Below are positions 17,347-26,361 of a stretch of 64,000 bases of DNA, piece by piece; position 1 is the first letter of the stretch; the number at the start of each line of letters is the position of its first letter. The stretch spans positions 1 to 64,000 of the forward strand of contig JAQQAI010000094.1 in assembly GCA_028532915.1 (NCBI GenBank), written 5' to 3'. A model generated the notes under the pieces. That model was given only the letters and a program-made list of their open reading frames with translations, did not search any database and had not been told where the DNA came from. The DNA is from Sphaerochaetaceae bacterium (lineage in GTDB: Bacteria > Spirochaetota > Spirochaetia > Sphaerochaetales > Sphaerochaetaceae). Made by a program: the position numbers and the translations under genes.

Positions 17347-18616
17347 TGATGAAATCCTCTTTTGTTCTGTTTGTTTTGTACCAATGGATCAGCGTGATGA
17401 TCAACGTCGCACTCAGCCCTCCGGCGAATCCATTGTTGTATAGATCGAGACCCCCGTGCCACGCACCGCTCGATTCGACGACTATGAGGTGGATGACACC
17501 CGCGATCACTCCGGCTGCAGGTCCGAACTGACCTGCTACAGGTGCAAGTGTAGTTGCAAACAAAGCCGCGAGCAATGGCCCGGGTGCCGAAAGTGATTTG
17601 CCGAACACCAATGTGGCAAGGATGACACCAGCAACAACCGGATAACTGTTCTTGAGAGTCTTACCGAATGAACCGAAGCCCATCACAGTCGCCATCCCGG
17701 CAATCAGCGGTCCATTAATACTGCTTTTTGTCAGCGTTACGTAAGCGAAAGATGCAAGACCCAGCAGTCCCATGTTGATCCATGGAGTCTGTGATTCGAC
17801 AGCATCAAAAAAATCGGTCGGCAGTCTTCCTGAAAGAGTCTGCAGCGCCACCACTTCCCGTGCGCTCGTCATTACCTTCTGGCCGGAAGAGAGAAACCCG
17901 TATATGATGCTTGCTGCCGAAAACAGAGGGATGAGAAGTGTCAGAGCAGTCGACGGTTCAGTGTTCCACGTCACCTCAATCGGTCCCAGAAGATTCATCG
18001 CCCGCATTAGCGATGCTACGAACAATCCTATGAACCCGCATGAGAAACCGATATTGTAGAGATTATATCCATGATGAAGTGAAAGCATCGCTCCTGCGAC
18101 CGCCGGCAGTATTATCCCTATCACCACACCTGCAAAGGCTCCCAGAGGGAGAGAGAAATAAAGAGGCAGGTTGAGGTCGAAAGCCAGAAGAGTTACCACA
18201 GGACCGAGTGCTGTTCCGAACAGGGCAATCAGAGAATAGGCTCCGAACGATTTTCCTGCGATCTTCGAGGCGATGAAAACACCGACAAGTATGAAGGATA
18301 TATTGGTCACACTCTTTCCGAACAGACCGAAACCGAACATGGTGAATATCGCGGCGATCGTCGGACCCGCAAGGGTGACCGAGGAGAAATACACGAGCAG
18401 CAATCCTATCATGGCTACCAGTGATGCATTGAGAAGAGCCCCTCCGACACCTAAAACAGTGTAGTCCTGAACAAGTCTTGCAGAAACCGTCTGAATCTCC
18501 AGAAAGGAAAAGATCGTCAATCTTATCCCGTCGGTCAGAAAACCCATGACGGCAGCACATAGCAGGAGGGATCCTAGCAGAAAATACCGCCCCTTTTCAT
18601 TTGCTTCACATTTCAT
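17336..18616 (-). CDS. DUF1576 family integral membrane protein
   Basis: This 426-residue polytopic membrane protein of unknown function has ten or more hydrophobic segments. The sequence is internally duplicated. The first half carries GPTIAAIFTMFGFGLFGKS and HHGYNLYNIGFSCGFIG; the second half carries GPLIAGMATVMGFGSFGKT and HGGLDLYNNGFAGGLSA. Such two-fold repeats are typical of secondary transporters and channels, so a transport role is inferred. AGGAGGG stands before the ATG, and a TATAGA -10-like element lies upstream. It is the first gene of a two-gene operon. Confidence 0.85.
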   Translation of the reverse strand: MKCEANEKGRYFLLGSLLLCAAVMGFLTDGIRLTIFSFLEIQTVSARLVQDYTVLGVGGALLNASLVAMIGLLLVYFSSVTLAGPTIAAIFTMFGFGLFGKSVTNISFILVGVFIASKIAGKSFGAYSLIALFGTALGPVVTLLAFDLNLPLYFSLPLGAFAGVVIGIILPAVAGAMLSLHHGYNLYNIGFSCGFIGLFVASLMRAMNLLGPIEVTWNTEPSTALTLLIPLFSAASIIYGFLSSGQKVMTSAREVVALQTLSGRLPTDFFDAVESQTPWINMGLLGLASFAYVTLTKSSINGPLIAGMATVMGFGSFGKTLKNSYPVVAGVILATLVFGKSLSAPGPLLAALFATTLAPVAGQFGPAAGVIAGVIHLIVVESSGAWHGGLDLYNNGFAGGLSATLIITLIHWYKTNRTKEDFINEA

Positions 18617-18694
18617 CCGCTCCCTCCTGATTTTTCCCCATTCTATAGGTCAAAGGGAGCTGAAGCAATAAAAATTTTCACCTTCCGGCTGTTT

Positions 18695-18850
18695 TTACAT
18701 ATTCGTCGTCACTGTAATATGAGCTGATTCGGGGAAATAGGTCCGTACCGTCGACTTCACAGACAGTACCAGAATGAAGGTCAGTACGATAGCACACCCA
18801 TAGGCGATCAGTAATGCTTTATTGCTTTTTCTCATCTTAGTTCTCATCAT
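18695..18850 (-). CDS. 51-residue single-pass membrane protein ending the GntR-ABC operon
   Basis: This short open frame starts with ATG overlapping the gntR stop as ATGA and ends with TAA. It encodes a basic N-terminus (MMRTKMRKSNK), one hydrophobic helix (ALLIAYGCAIVLTFILVLSV) and a polar exported tail. The arrangement (positive inside, one helix, stop-start overlap identical to the other junctions of this operon) supports a real gene, although no family is recognised. It may be an accessory subunit of the ABC transporter. Confidence 0.65.
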   Translation of the reverse strand: MMRTKMRKSNKALLIAYGCAIVLTFILVLSVKSTVRTYFPESAHITVTTNM

Positions 18851-19218
18851 GTTTTTCTCCATTTTTTTGGTTCGCTGTACAAGGTGGTGATCTTTTCCAT
18901 CGGGATTCCCAATCTTTCCATCTTTGAAAAGAATAAGGGGACCTCTACGGTTAGAAACTCATCTTTCATCTGGTTGAGTACGACATCCTTTGCATTTTCG
19001 ACAGCGAAATATCCCAAACCCCTCTGATTTTCGATGACTCCCTCTTCCTGCAGGATCGCGTATGTCCTCGTCACTGTATTGGGATTCACCTCGAGCGATA
19101 CCGCCATGTCGCGGATGGAGGGGATCCGCTCTCCGCCACAGTATTCTCCCGACAATATCGCATTATAGACTACATCTTTGATCTGAATGTAGATTGGTGT
19201 TTCTTTATTGAATTGCAT
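18847..19218 (-). CDS. GntR-family regulator, YtrA type
   Basis: This 123-residue regulator has an N-terminal GntR winged helix (PIYIQIKDVVYNAILSGEY, then IPSIRDMAVSLEVNPNTVTRTYAILQEEGV). Only a short C-terminal helical tail follows, the hallmark of the YtrA subfamily, which regulates ABC transporter operons. It overlaps the permease gene by 14 bp. The 10-bp inverted repeat over the operon promoter at 20833-20864 is its probable operator. Confidence 0.9.
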   Translation of the reverse strand: MQFNKETPIYIQIKDVVYNAILSGEYCGGERIPSIRDMAVSLEVNPNTVTRTYAILQEEGVIENQRGLGYFAVENAKDVVLNQMKDEFLTVEVPLFFSKMERLGIPMEKITTLYSEPKKWRKT

Positions 19219-19975
19219 CTGTTGACTGTACCTCCTCTATTCTGAGATAGGAGACATAGAACAGAAAGAGCGGGACGATTACATAGAAGAATATCTTGCC
19301 GATTATCTCATAGGCCTTCGGAAGTATGAAATTCGATTCAATGTAGGAAACTCTGATATAAAAAGCATCCATCTGGGCAAACGGAGTAGCTATCAGGATT
19401 CTGGCGAACAGTATAGCGAAGAATCCGAGAGAGAATATGACAAGCCAGCTGGAGAAGACGGTCTTGATAAAATGGGTCTTCTTGAAGTAGGTGCTTCCGA
19501 AGAAAAATAGAGAGCTCACCACGAAATAGAGAGGCATGTACCTGATGATATGGGATGCAAACGGATTGAACAGAACAATCGGGCTGCCGAACAGCAGAAA
19601 GAACAGCGGTTCGAGAATCAGTGAGAGAAGGCTCATGAGAGCGAGCAGGGCGACAGGGTAGAGGACTGCCGATATGAGGGCTCTCGAGAAGAATTTTTCG
19701 AACACCGATGCAGGCAGCATAAGAAAGTTATGCTGTTTGGTTCTGTTGAACATGTCTTCAAATGTCGTGCTTGTGCTGATCGCTCCGCCGAGGAACAGGA
19801 ACCAGTAGAAGAACTGGACATAGACGGGTTCAGTGTTGGAGAAGACCCCGTGTTTTACCAATACCGCATCAAGCAGTTCGATACCGGCGATGATCGCGAC
19901 GATCGTGATTCCGTATATCATCCAGGATCTTTTCTCTTCCAGCAGATCCTTCTGCAGAACTTTTATGAATCTCAT
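19205..19975 (-). CDS. ABC transporter permease (ABC-2-like)
   Basis: This 256-residue membrane protein has six hydrophobic segments, including SWMIYGITIVAIIAGIEL near the N-terminus and a C-terminal helix before the basic/polar end. It forms a transporter with the ATPase encoded immediately upstream (ATGA overlap). Together with the YtrA-like regulator this resembles operons responding to envelope stress or antimicrobial peptides. The substrate is not readable from the sequence. Confidence 0.85.
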   Translation of the reverse strand: MRFIKVLQKDLLEEKRSWMIYGITIVAIIAGIELLDAVLVKHGVFSNTEPVYVQFFYWFLFLGGAISTSTTFEDMFNRTKQHNFLMLPASVFEKFFSRALISAVLYPVALLALMSLLSLILEPLFFLLFGSPIVLFNPFASHIIRYMPLYFVVSSLFFFGSTYFKKTHFIKTVFSSWLVIFSLGFFAILFARILIATPFAQMDAFYIRVSYIESNFILPKAYEIIGKIFFYVIVPLFLFYVSYLRIEEVQSTDAIQ

Positions 19976-20817
19976 ATGGTTACTCCTGTGAATTTTTCAA
20001 AGTGTCGGGGGGATGAGATCACTGCGTTGAACAAGAACTCAATATCGAGCGGGGTGTGTGAATCACAGTCCTCTCTCTTTGTGAGCGTCACATAACCGGC
20101 GGCACTCTTTTCGCAGTAGATCGGCATCATCTCTGCGGTCAGAGGTGTATCGGATACATGGATCGAGAACGATCTTTCCAGTTCGTCCATTGTGGAATTC
20201 AGCATCACTTTCTGGTTGTGAATGATGATGATCGGGTCGATCAGCTGATCCATATCCCTCACCTGATGTGTACTGATGATGATTGTCCTTTCATCACTCA
20301 TCGCCGAGGCGACAGTCTTTCTGAACTGGCTTTTGGAAGGGATATCGAGCCCGTTGGTCGGTTCATCCAGAATCACTGTCGAAGTGTTTGATGCCAGAGC
20401 GAATGAGAGAAGGAACTTCTTCTTCTGGCCGAAGGAAAGCTTATGAAGCGAAACTGCCGGGTCAAGTTGAAACTCTTTCAGAAACTGATCCATCATACTC
20501 TGATCGAATCGGGGATAAAAAGGTGCATACAGGTTCGTGTACTGATCCGCAGTCATTCTCGGCAGAAGAAACTCTTCGGGAACATAGAAAAGCTCCTGCA
20601 AAAAGGCCGGGTGTCTGTCTACCGGATTCTCATCTTTAATCAGGATGTTACCTCCGAGAGGAAAAAGCTGTCCGCTCAGAAGTTTGAGCAGGGTCGTTTT
20701 TCCGGCACCGTTGAGACCCAGCAGTCCATAGATATTTCCCTCATGTATGTTCAAAGAAAGGTCGCTGAACAATGATGTTGTATCATATGCGAAGTCCAGA
20801 TGCTTCACTGTTATCAT
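19972..20817 (-). CDS. ABC transporter ATP-binding protein
   Basis: This 281-residue ATPase begins the GntR-regulated operon. It shows Walker A (GLNGAGKTT), a modified signature (KLSFGQKKKF in place of LSGGQ), Walker B (TVILDEPTNGLD) and an H-loop (IISTHQ). The C-terminal 70 residues form an extra beta-rich tail. An AAGGAG site stands seven bases before the ATG, and the promoter with operator lies just upstream. Confidence 0.92.
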   Translation of the reverse strand: MITVKHLDFAYDTTSLFSDLSLNIHEGNIYGLLGLNGAGKTTLLKLLSGQLFPLGGNILIKDENPVDRHPAFLQELFYVPEEFLLPRMTADQYTNLYAPFYPRFDQSMMDQFLKEFQLDPAVSLHKLSFGQKKKFLLSFALASNTSTVILDEPTNGLDIPSKSQFRKTVASAMSDERTIIISTHQVRDMDQLIDPIIIIHNQKVMLNSTMDELERSFSIHVSDTPLTAEMMPIYCEKSAAGYVTLTKREDCDSHTPLDIEFLFNAVISSPRHFEKFTGVTI

Positions 20818-20832
20818 AAATGAACTCCTTAG

Positions 20833-20864
20833 TTCTAGTGTATTACTTAACTAGTACACTAGAA
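20833..20864. promoter_or_regulatory. GntR/YtrA operator: 10-bp inverted repeat
   Basis: TTCTAGTGTA (20833-20842) and TACACTAGAA (20855-20864) form a perfect inverted repeat with a 12-bp spacer. It covers the -10 and start region of the minus-strand ABC/gntR promoter. Binding by the operon's own GntR protein is inferred. Confidence 0.7.
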
Positions 20865-20879
20865 GTTTAGGAATGTCAA
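20851..20879 (-). promoter_or_regulatory. Promoter of the ABC-gntR operon
   Basis: On the minus strand a consensus TTGACA (plus positions 20874-20879) is followed by a 17-bp spacer and TACTAG (20851-20856). The -10 lies inside the inverted repeat, so a bound repressor would block polymerase. Confidence 0.6.
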
Positions 20880-20947
20880 TATAAAAGATGAGAATTTTCA
20901 AAAATACTATTGAATCTGTGCTATAGTTTGACAAAAATGGTGACTGC

Positions 20948-22210
20948 ATGAAAAATTACGACGAAAAACTGCCTTCAAAGTTTGACAAAAACGCTCAATA
21001 CTATAAATTTTGTGCATACGGATTTTTGAAGAATCTCAAATTCTATGAACCATTTCTCATTCTGTTCTTTTTGGAAAAAGGGATCACCTTTCTCCAGATC
21101 GGAGTGTTGTATGCCATACGCGAAATACTGATCAACATATTCGAGATTCCTAGCGGTCTTGCCGCGGACACCTTCGGAAGAAGAAGATCCATGGCGTTCA
21201 GTCTTATCGCCTATATTTTTTCGTTCACAACATTCTTTTTCTCCCATAATTTCTGGATTCTCATACTCGCCATGTTTTTCTATGCGGTAGGGGATGCTTT
21301 CAGAACAGGTACTCATAAGGCCATGATATTCGTCTATCTGAAAGAGAACAACATTTCCCATCTGAGAGCCGCCTACTACGGAGCGACCAGATCATGCAGT
21401 CAGATCGGTTCGGCTTTGAGTGCTCTCATAGCTGCATTTCTTGTCTTCACAAGCGGATCATACAGATACATCTTCCTTTTTACGATAATCCCGTATGTCA
21501 TCGACCTGTTTCTGATTCTGAGTTATCCCAAAAGTCTTGATCATGTCGACAAAGAGGATGATCAGACAGTGCTCTCCCTTTTCAAGACACAGATTGTCTC
21601 GCTGGTAAAAAGTTTCAGGAACATGACGTTGGTGAAAGCCATCGGAAATCAGGCGCTGTACAGCGGTTATTATAAGGCTGTCAAAGATTATATCCAGCCG
21701 ATGATCACCTCGCTGGCTGTGGCGACGACACTTTTTTCAATCGAATCGGAAAAGCAGAAGGTCGCGCTGGTGACTGCAGTAGTGTACGGTATCCTCTATA
21801 TTCTGACGAGTATCGTCTCACGCCGTTCGGCGGCAGTATCCTCGGTTTTTTCTTCAAAGCAGAAGGCCTTGAATGTCTATCTTTTCACCGGAGCTCTCCT
21901 GGGGATCTCAAGCACTCTTCTCTATTACAGAAACATCCCTTTGGTTTCCATTCTTTTGTTTTTCGGTATATACATCATTGAGAACCTGAGAAAACCGGTA
22001 GGGATAGATTATCTGACATCGCTGATGAAATCGGAAGTACTCGCTTCTTCCCTAAGTGTTGAAAGTCAGAGCGAGACCCTGTTCGCGGTCCTTTTCTCCC
22101 TCCTGATCGGACTGTTCAGCTCTCTGTTTTCGATCGAGATCGCCCTCATCTGTGTCTCAATTCTGATGTTCTTCTTCTCATTTGTGTTCAGGGTAAAAGC
22201 TGAAAAGTGA
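20948..22210 (+). CDS. Major facilitator superfamily transporter
   Basis: This 420-residue polytopic protein with about twelve helices includes the MFS signature loop between TM2 and TM3 (PSGLAADTFGRRRSMAFSL). The substrate is unknown; a drug or metabolite exporter is possible. Translation likely starts at ATG 20948, with a weak GGTGA four bases away. A TATAGT element at 20922-20927 may be its -10. It is divergent from the GntR-ABC operon, whose operator lies 80-115 bp upstream. Confidence 0.88.
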   Translation: MKNYDEKLPSKFDKNAQYYKFCAYGFLKNLKFYEPFLILFFLEKGITFLQIGVLYAIREILINIFEIPSGLAADTFGRRRSMAFSLIAYIFSFTTFFFSHNFWILILAMFFYAVGDAFRTGTHKAMIFVYLKENNISHLRAAYYGATRSCSQIGSALSALIAAFLVFTSGSYRYIFLFTIIPYVIDLFLILSYPKSLDHVDKEDDQTVLSLFKTQIVSLVKSFRNMTLVKAIGNQALYSGYYKAVKDYIQPMITSLAVATTLFSIESEKQKVALVTAVVYGILYILTSIVSRRSAAVSSVFSSKQKALNVYLFTGALLGISSTLLYYRNIPLVSILLFFGIYIIENLRKPVGIDYLTSLMKSEVLASSLSVESQSETLFAVLFSLLIGLFSSLFSIEIALICVSILMFFFSFVFRVKAEK

Positions 22211-22213
22211 AAA

Positions 22214-22230
22214 TTTACCGTATCTTTACC
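22214..22230 (+). promoter_or_regulatory. Direct repeat TTTACC-N5-TTTACC, possible response-regulator box
   Basis: Two TTTACC hexamers start 11 bp apart (22214 and 22225), upstream of a TATACT -10 (22262-22267) and the response regulator gene. OmpR/PhoB-family dimers bind tandem half-sites with this helical period, so autoregulation is plausible. Confidence 0.5.
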
Positions 22231-22285
22231 TACAATTAATTTTCTCTCACTCTAAAATATGTATACTATGAACCAGAGGTGAGAG

Positions 22286-22996
22286 ATGGCAAAGATATTT
22301 GTAGTAGAAGATAATGCAGGTCTGAGTGAAGCGATTATTTCCTATTTATCGATAGAGGGACATAACCCCATTTTATTTGACCGGGTAAACGGTGTCGTCG
22401 AAGCGGCAGCGATGGCTCAACCTGACCTGATCATCCTTGATGTTATGCTGCCGGACGGGAACGGCTTCAATATTGCTAGAAAGATCAAAGAGGAAGCCGA
22501 TATCCCTATCATGTTTCTGACCGCCCGGTCGAGTGAGTCAGACAGAATAACAGGCTTCGAACTGGGAGCCGACGATTATGTGGTCAAACCATTTTCAATG
22601 AGAGAACTCGTTCTGAGAGTCCGATCACTCCTTGCCAGAGTGAACAGAAGCACCGCTCAGACGGAAGATCATCATCACCTGTTTATCCATACGGATGAAA
22701 AGGGGGTGAAGCATACCCTCGAACTCGATGAAGATGCACATACCTGCAGTCAGGACGGAAAAGAGATAAAACTTACTGCGACTGAGTGGAAGATCATATT
22801 CTATCTTGCAGTTCACCACCACACGCTGATTTCCCGGGAGCAGCTTCTCGGTCAATGTCTGGACTACCTTGCCGAGGGATCCCAGCGTTCGATCAACACC
22901 CACATGAAGAATATCAGGGCGAAGCTGGAGCAGGTCAACTGGGTAGAAACGGTCAGGGGGTTCGGATACCGGTTCATTGGAGAAAATGATAAATGA
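22286..22996 (+). CDS. Two-component response regulator, OmpR/PhoB family
   Basis: This protein of 236 residues has a receiver domain with an acidic pair (Glu8/Asp9), phospho-acceptor Asp52 in LDVMLPDG, Thr79 and Lys101 (VVKPF). A C-terminal winged helix follows (LTATEWKIIFYL, SQRSINTHMKNIRAKL, VRGFGYRF). It regulates transcription after phosphorylation by the kinase encoded directly downstream (ATGA overlap). A GAGGTGAG site precedes the ATG. The signal and regulon are unknown. Confidence 0.95.
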   Translation: MAKIFVVEDNAGLSEAIISYLSIEGHNPILFDRVNGVVEAAAMAQPDLIILDVMLPDGNGFNIARKIKEEADIPIMFLTARSSESDRITGFELGADDYVVKPFSMRELVLRVRSLLARVNRSTAQTEDHHHLFIHTDEKGVKHTLELDEDAHTCSQDGKEIKLTATEWKIIFYLAVHHHTLISREQLLGQCLDYLAEGSQRSINTHMKNIRAKLEQVNWVETVRGFGYRFIGENDK

Positions 22997-24291
22997 CAAT
23001 TGTTAAAAAGACCTTCCTTGTATTCATCATCGCATTCATTGTTCAGCTGACTGTCATTTCATCATTCATCTATTTCGGATTCAACCGTTCAGCATCCATG
23101 TGGAAGAATATCAGGGAGGAGCAGGCGTATGAAGCGGTAGTCGATGTTCTTCAGAAAGATGAGAATGTCGTGATCGAATTTCCCGGTCCCATCGCCGTGT
23201 TCGATTCCGATATGAACATCGTCCATACAAATCAGTTCGATCCTCTCGGGAAAAAAGAGTTCAAAGGCGGTGATGCGCCGCTTGTTCCTGTTTTTGTGGA
23301 AGATACACTCATCGGTTACTACCAGATACGTCCGACTAACTTTGATGATGACACGGCGAACCGGGCCCTCCTGTCCGCGATGAGCAGAATTCTTATCCTC
23401 GCTCTCTTCGTCTCTCTCATCGTATCGATTCTGGCCGCCCTCTACTTTTCCAAGACGATCAGTCGTCCTGCAGATAAACTCGCCGCTCAACTGCGCGGCA
23501 TGAAGAACGGCGAGATGGATGATCCTGTTAGGATAAAAGGGGGAACTGAACTGGTGAATATCGCCGAGGCTGTAGAACAGCTGCGCCTGCAGATCGTCCA
23601 TGAACAGAATCTCAGAGCACAGTGGGGTCAGGATATCGCACACGACCTGCGTACTCCGATAGCATCGATAAGAGCTCAGCTGGAGGGGATGAGCGATAAT
23701 ATACTGGAACCTTCCACTCAGCGATTCGAAGCGATGCTCGGTGAACTGATGAGAATAGGTAATCTGATAAATGATCTTGAGACCCTTATGATGCTTGAAT
23801 CACCCGAGATCGCCGTCCATCCTACTTTGATCGATATCCCCCAGCTTTTCGATGTTCTCCGTCAGAGATTCACCCATATATTCGGAGAGAAACAGTTATC
23901 GTTCTCCTCATATGCCGGTTTCGAGACTCTTCGCGGTGACGAATCTCTGCTGCGCAGAGCTCTATCCAACCTGTTGAGCAATGCCTACCGCTACAGTGAT
24001 GAGGGAAGCACCGTAACAATGAGAGCCTATGAGAATGAAGATGGTTTCAATATAGGAGTTCACAACTGGGGAGTTGTGATAACAGAGGAAGAGAAGGAGA
24101 AGATCTTCAACCGTCTCTACCGGGGAGAGTTCGCAAGGAAAACCCCGGGCTCCGGTCTCGGACTCACGATAGTATATCAGATTGCACAGCTTCATCAAGC
24201 TAGCGTGAGTGTCGACAGCGGGCCGGAGAGGGGTACAGTGTTTACATTGACATTCCCGCATTCTAATAGTCATTCAGACGAAGAAGCATAA
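22993..24291 (+). CDS. Sensor histidine kinase
   Basis: This 432-residue inner-membrane kinase has TM1 at about 7-29, a periplasmic sensor of about 95 residues, TM2 at about 131-153 and a HAMP linker. HisKA carries the phospho-acceptor His217 (AHDLRTP), and HATPase has an N-box (NLLSNAYRYS) and G2 (GSGLGL). The G1 box reads HNWGVV rather than DxGxG, a variation seen in some active kinases. It partners the preceding regulator. Its 3' end overlaps the convergent lipoprotein gene by 29 bp. Confidence 0.94.
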   Translation: MTIVKKTFLVFIIAFIVQLTVISSFIYFGFNRSASMWKNIREEQAYEAVVDVLQKDENVVIEFPGPIAVFDSDMNIVHTNQFDPLGKKEFKGGDAPLVPVFVEDTLIGYYQIRPTNFDDDTANRALLSAMSRILILALFVSLIVSILAALYFSKTISRPADKLAAQLRGMKNGEMDDPVRIKGGTELVNIAEAVEQLRLQIVHEQNLRAQWGQDIAHDLRTPIASIRAQLEGMSDNILEPSTQRFEAMLGELMRIGNLINDLETLMMLESPEIAVHPTLIDIPQLFDVLRQRFTHIFGEKQLSFSSYAGFETLRGDESLLRRALSNLLSNAYRYSDEGSTVTMRAYENEDGFNIGVHNWGVVITEEEKEKIFNRLYRGEFARKTPGSGLGLTIVYQIAQLHQASVSVDSGPERGTVFTLTFPHSNSHSDEEA

Positions 24292-26311
24292 GCTGGGAAG
24301 ACCCTGACAGACTGAGCATGTTCCCTTTGGGAGAGTAATCAATCTGTATCTGCTGCAGGGAGGGAATCTGTATCTCTTCAGAGCTGTAGGAAGGTACTCC
24401 CCCCAGCAGCGAGAAGGATGCCAGCACGTATTGCGATGTGCTGTTGATGCTCCATCCCTTATTGTAGAGATTGTTGTAGGCGATGTTGTGCAGGTGTTCA
24501 TCAAATGTGGTCACCTGTTCGACATATTCGTAAAAACCGCTGCCGGGGTTTGATGCATAGACGAATAATCCGTTGTCTGTGAGGACATGGGCTTTACCGT
24601 CCACCATAGTCACCATCTCAAGGTTTCCGTGTGAAGAAGAGATCATATTGTTGCTTTCGAAATTCAATACAGGATTTCCGTAATAGTCGTAGCCGATCGA
24701 ATATGTGTGGAACGTATCGTTCGGTGATGATGTGACGATCAAAGTGGAATTATCATTGGAGATCCGAAGATCTGAACACTCTTCTATCGTGTAGAAGAAC
24801 TGTCCCAGCGGAATCTGGTTATAGACAGAGATAGTCTGTTCACTGTACGGCAGAATGTAGGTATTCTTATCCTGTCTGTCTACGAAAAAAAGGGTGTTGT
24901 TCGCATCGTCGATCACCGCATTCGTTATCGATGAGGACCAGGACGCCGTAGAAGGATCGAAAGATGCTATCTTGTTCAATGTCGCTGAATCGCTGTCATA
25001 AGAGTAGGCGACGACTATACCGAGATTCTTCGCGGTGGTGAATATGATATCTTCGGCACTGTCGGCTGTGATATCGGTGATCCCCTGGGTAGGATGTGAA
25101 TCGGATGCTACACTCACACCGCTTTCGTTCTTCGGATAGTTCTGAAGCACCATCAGCGTGTCGTTGACTATTTCGCAGATCTGAAGCCCCTGTGAACTCG
25201 CAAGCAGTATCCTTCCGTCCCGCAGAAATTCGCTGTCACTCACATTCTGAAGATAATAGGGATTATCAGCAGCATCGACATCAGATGTGGTCAGATGAGA
25301 GACGACAACCGGTAATCCTCCATTCGGGGTCACAGAGGCTCTGAATTTTTTTGTTGAAGAACCCATATTTCCGATAAGGGGGCCTTCCGCCACCGCATCA
25401 AGCCTGTGATGTCCCGTATACGTGGAAAACTGAACAGATTCTCCTGTCGCTAAATACTCTCCATCAAGATACCATGCCACCTGATAATTCTTTTCCCCTT
25501 GATATTGATCGGTGAAGGTCGCCTCTACGATTGTATTTGGGAGAATCACATCGTCGATCCCGGTAATCTCTCCCTCGATCATTTTCCCGATAGATGAATG
25601 GATGGTCAGTCCCGTTGCCTCGGGAGCGGCAGTCTCCACGTTCAGTTCGATCTCTGCGACTGTGGTCTTGTCATCGAGGATCCTAATGACATCGATTCCT
25701 CCCGCGATCTTGACTCCTTCACTGTAGAGACTGTAGTGAATTTCGTAGATACCAGCATCGAGCTGCGTTTCATAGACAGCAGAGGAACTTCCTTCATAGA
25801 TGATGATATCGTCGCTGATATCGACCGATTCTCCTCCCTGGACTGTCAGAGTCGACTCGATGGTGATTCCCCCGAATACCTCATCTCCCCAGCTGAAGCC
25901 CGCCTGCAGCGTTCCTCTTCCGATGAGTGTATCGACAGAGATATCGACTACATTTTCTCTGGTGGAGAGAAGGAAGGTCGTCTCTCCTTTTGCGATCGGA
26001 GTTCCCTGCTGGTTGATCCCGGTGACTTTCAACTCCCATGTTCCGATCATAAGACCGTTGATGTCGACCTGAGAACTGCCAGTGGTGATGGAAAAGGTCT
26101 GATCATTGGGACCTTCTCCTTCGATGATGTACCCGAAGATATCGAGCCCTTCTCCCGCCGGTGAATAGAGACTCCGGGTGTTCATCTGCTGACTGATCTT
26201 TTCGTTCAGTCTCACTCTCATGGTGATTCGACTCTCTTCTGTATTGCAGCCTGCAAGAGCGAATGCAGCAAGAAGAAGAGTGATTAGTTTGATAACAGTG
26301 TATTTTTTCAT
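24263..26311 (-). CDS. Large lipoprotein of unknown function with Ig-like and propeller-like regions
   Basis: This protein of 682 residues has a signal sequence and lipobox (ALAGC, lipidated Cys22), hence anchored to a membrane facing the periplasm or surface. Residues of about 30-230 are beta-rich repeats. Around 240-330 there is an Ig-like stretch (VAWYLDGEYLATGESVQF). The C-terminal 340 residues have recurring blades resembling a beta-propeller (for example LLASSQGLQICEI and ILPYSEQTISVYNQI). ATG 26311 is chosen because GGAGG precedes it and the lipobox distance fits. No family was recognised. Confidence 0.8.
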   Translation of the reverse strand: MKKYTVIKLITLLLAAFALAGCNTEESRITMRVRLNEKISQQMNTRSLYSPAGEGLDIFGYIIEGEGPNDQTFSITTGSSQVDINGLMIGTWELKVTGINQQGTPIAKGETTFLLSTRENVVDISVDTLIGRGTLQAGFSWGDEVFGGITIESTLTVQGGESVDISDDIIIYEGSSSAVYETQLDAGIYEIHYSLYSEGVKIAGGIDVIRILDDKTTVAEIELNVETAAPEATGLTIHSSIGKMIEGEITGIDDVILPNTIVEATFTDQYQGEKNYQVAWYLDGEYLATGESVQFSTYTGHHRLDAVAEGPLIGNMGSSTKKFRASVTPNGGLPVVVSHLTTSDVDAADNPYYLQNVSDSEFLRDGRILLASSQGLQICEIVNDTLMVLQNYPKNESGVSVASDSHPTQGITDITADSAEDIIFTTAKNLGIVVAYSYDSDSATLNKIASFDPSTASWSSSITNAVIDDANNTLFFVDRQDKNTYILPYSEQTISVYNQIPLGQFFYTIEECSDLRISNDNSTLIVTSSPNDTFHTYSIGYDYYGNPVLNFESNNMISSSHGNLEMVTMVDGKAHVLTDNGLFVYASNPGSGFYEYVEQVTTFDEHLHNIAYNNLYNKGWSINSTSQYVLASFSLLGGVPSYSSEEIQIPSLQQIQIDYSPKGNMLSLSGSSQLMLLRLNDY

Positions 26312-26361
26312 ATGCACCTCCATCAAACAAATCTAATAGCGATTCTTCCTGCTTCACCGTA

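Noticed and set aside
20928-20933. TTGACA in front of the MFS gene as its -35
   Set aside because: A matching -10 would fall inside the coding sequence; TATAGT at 20922 is a more plausible -10.
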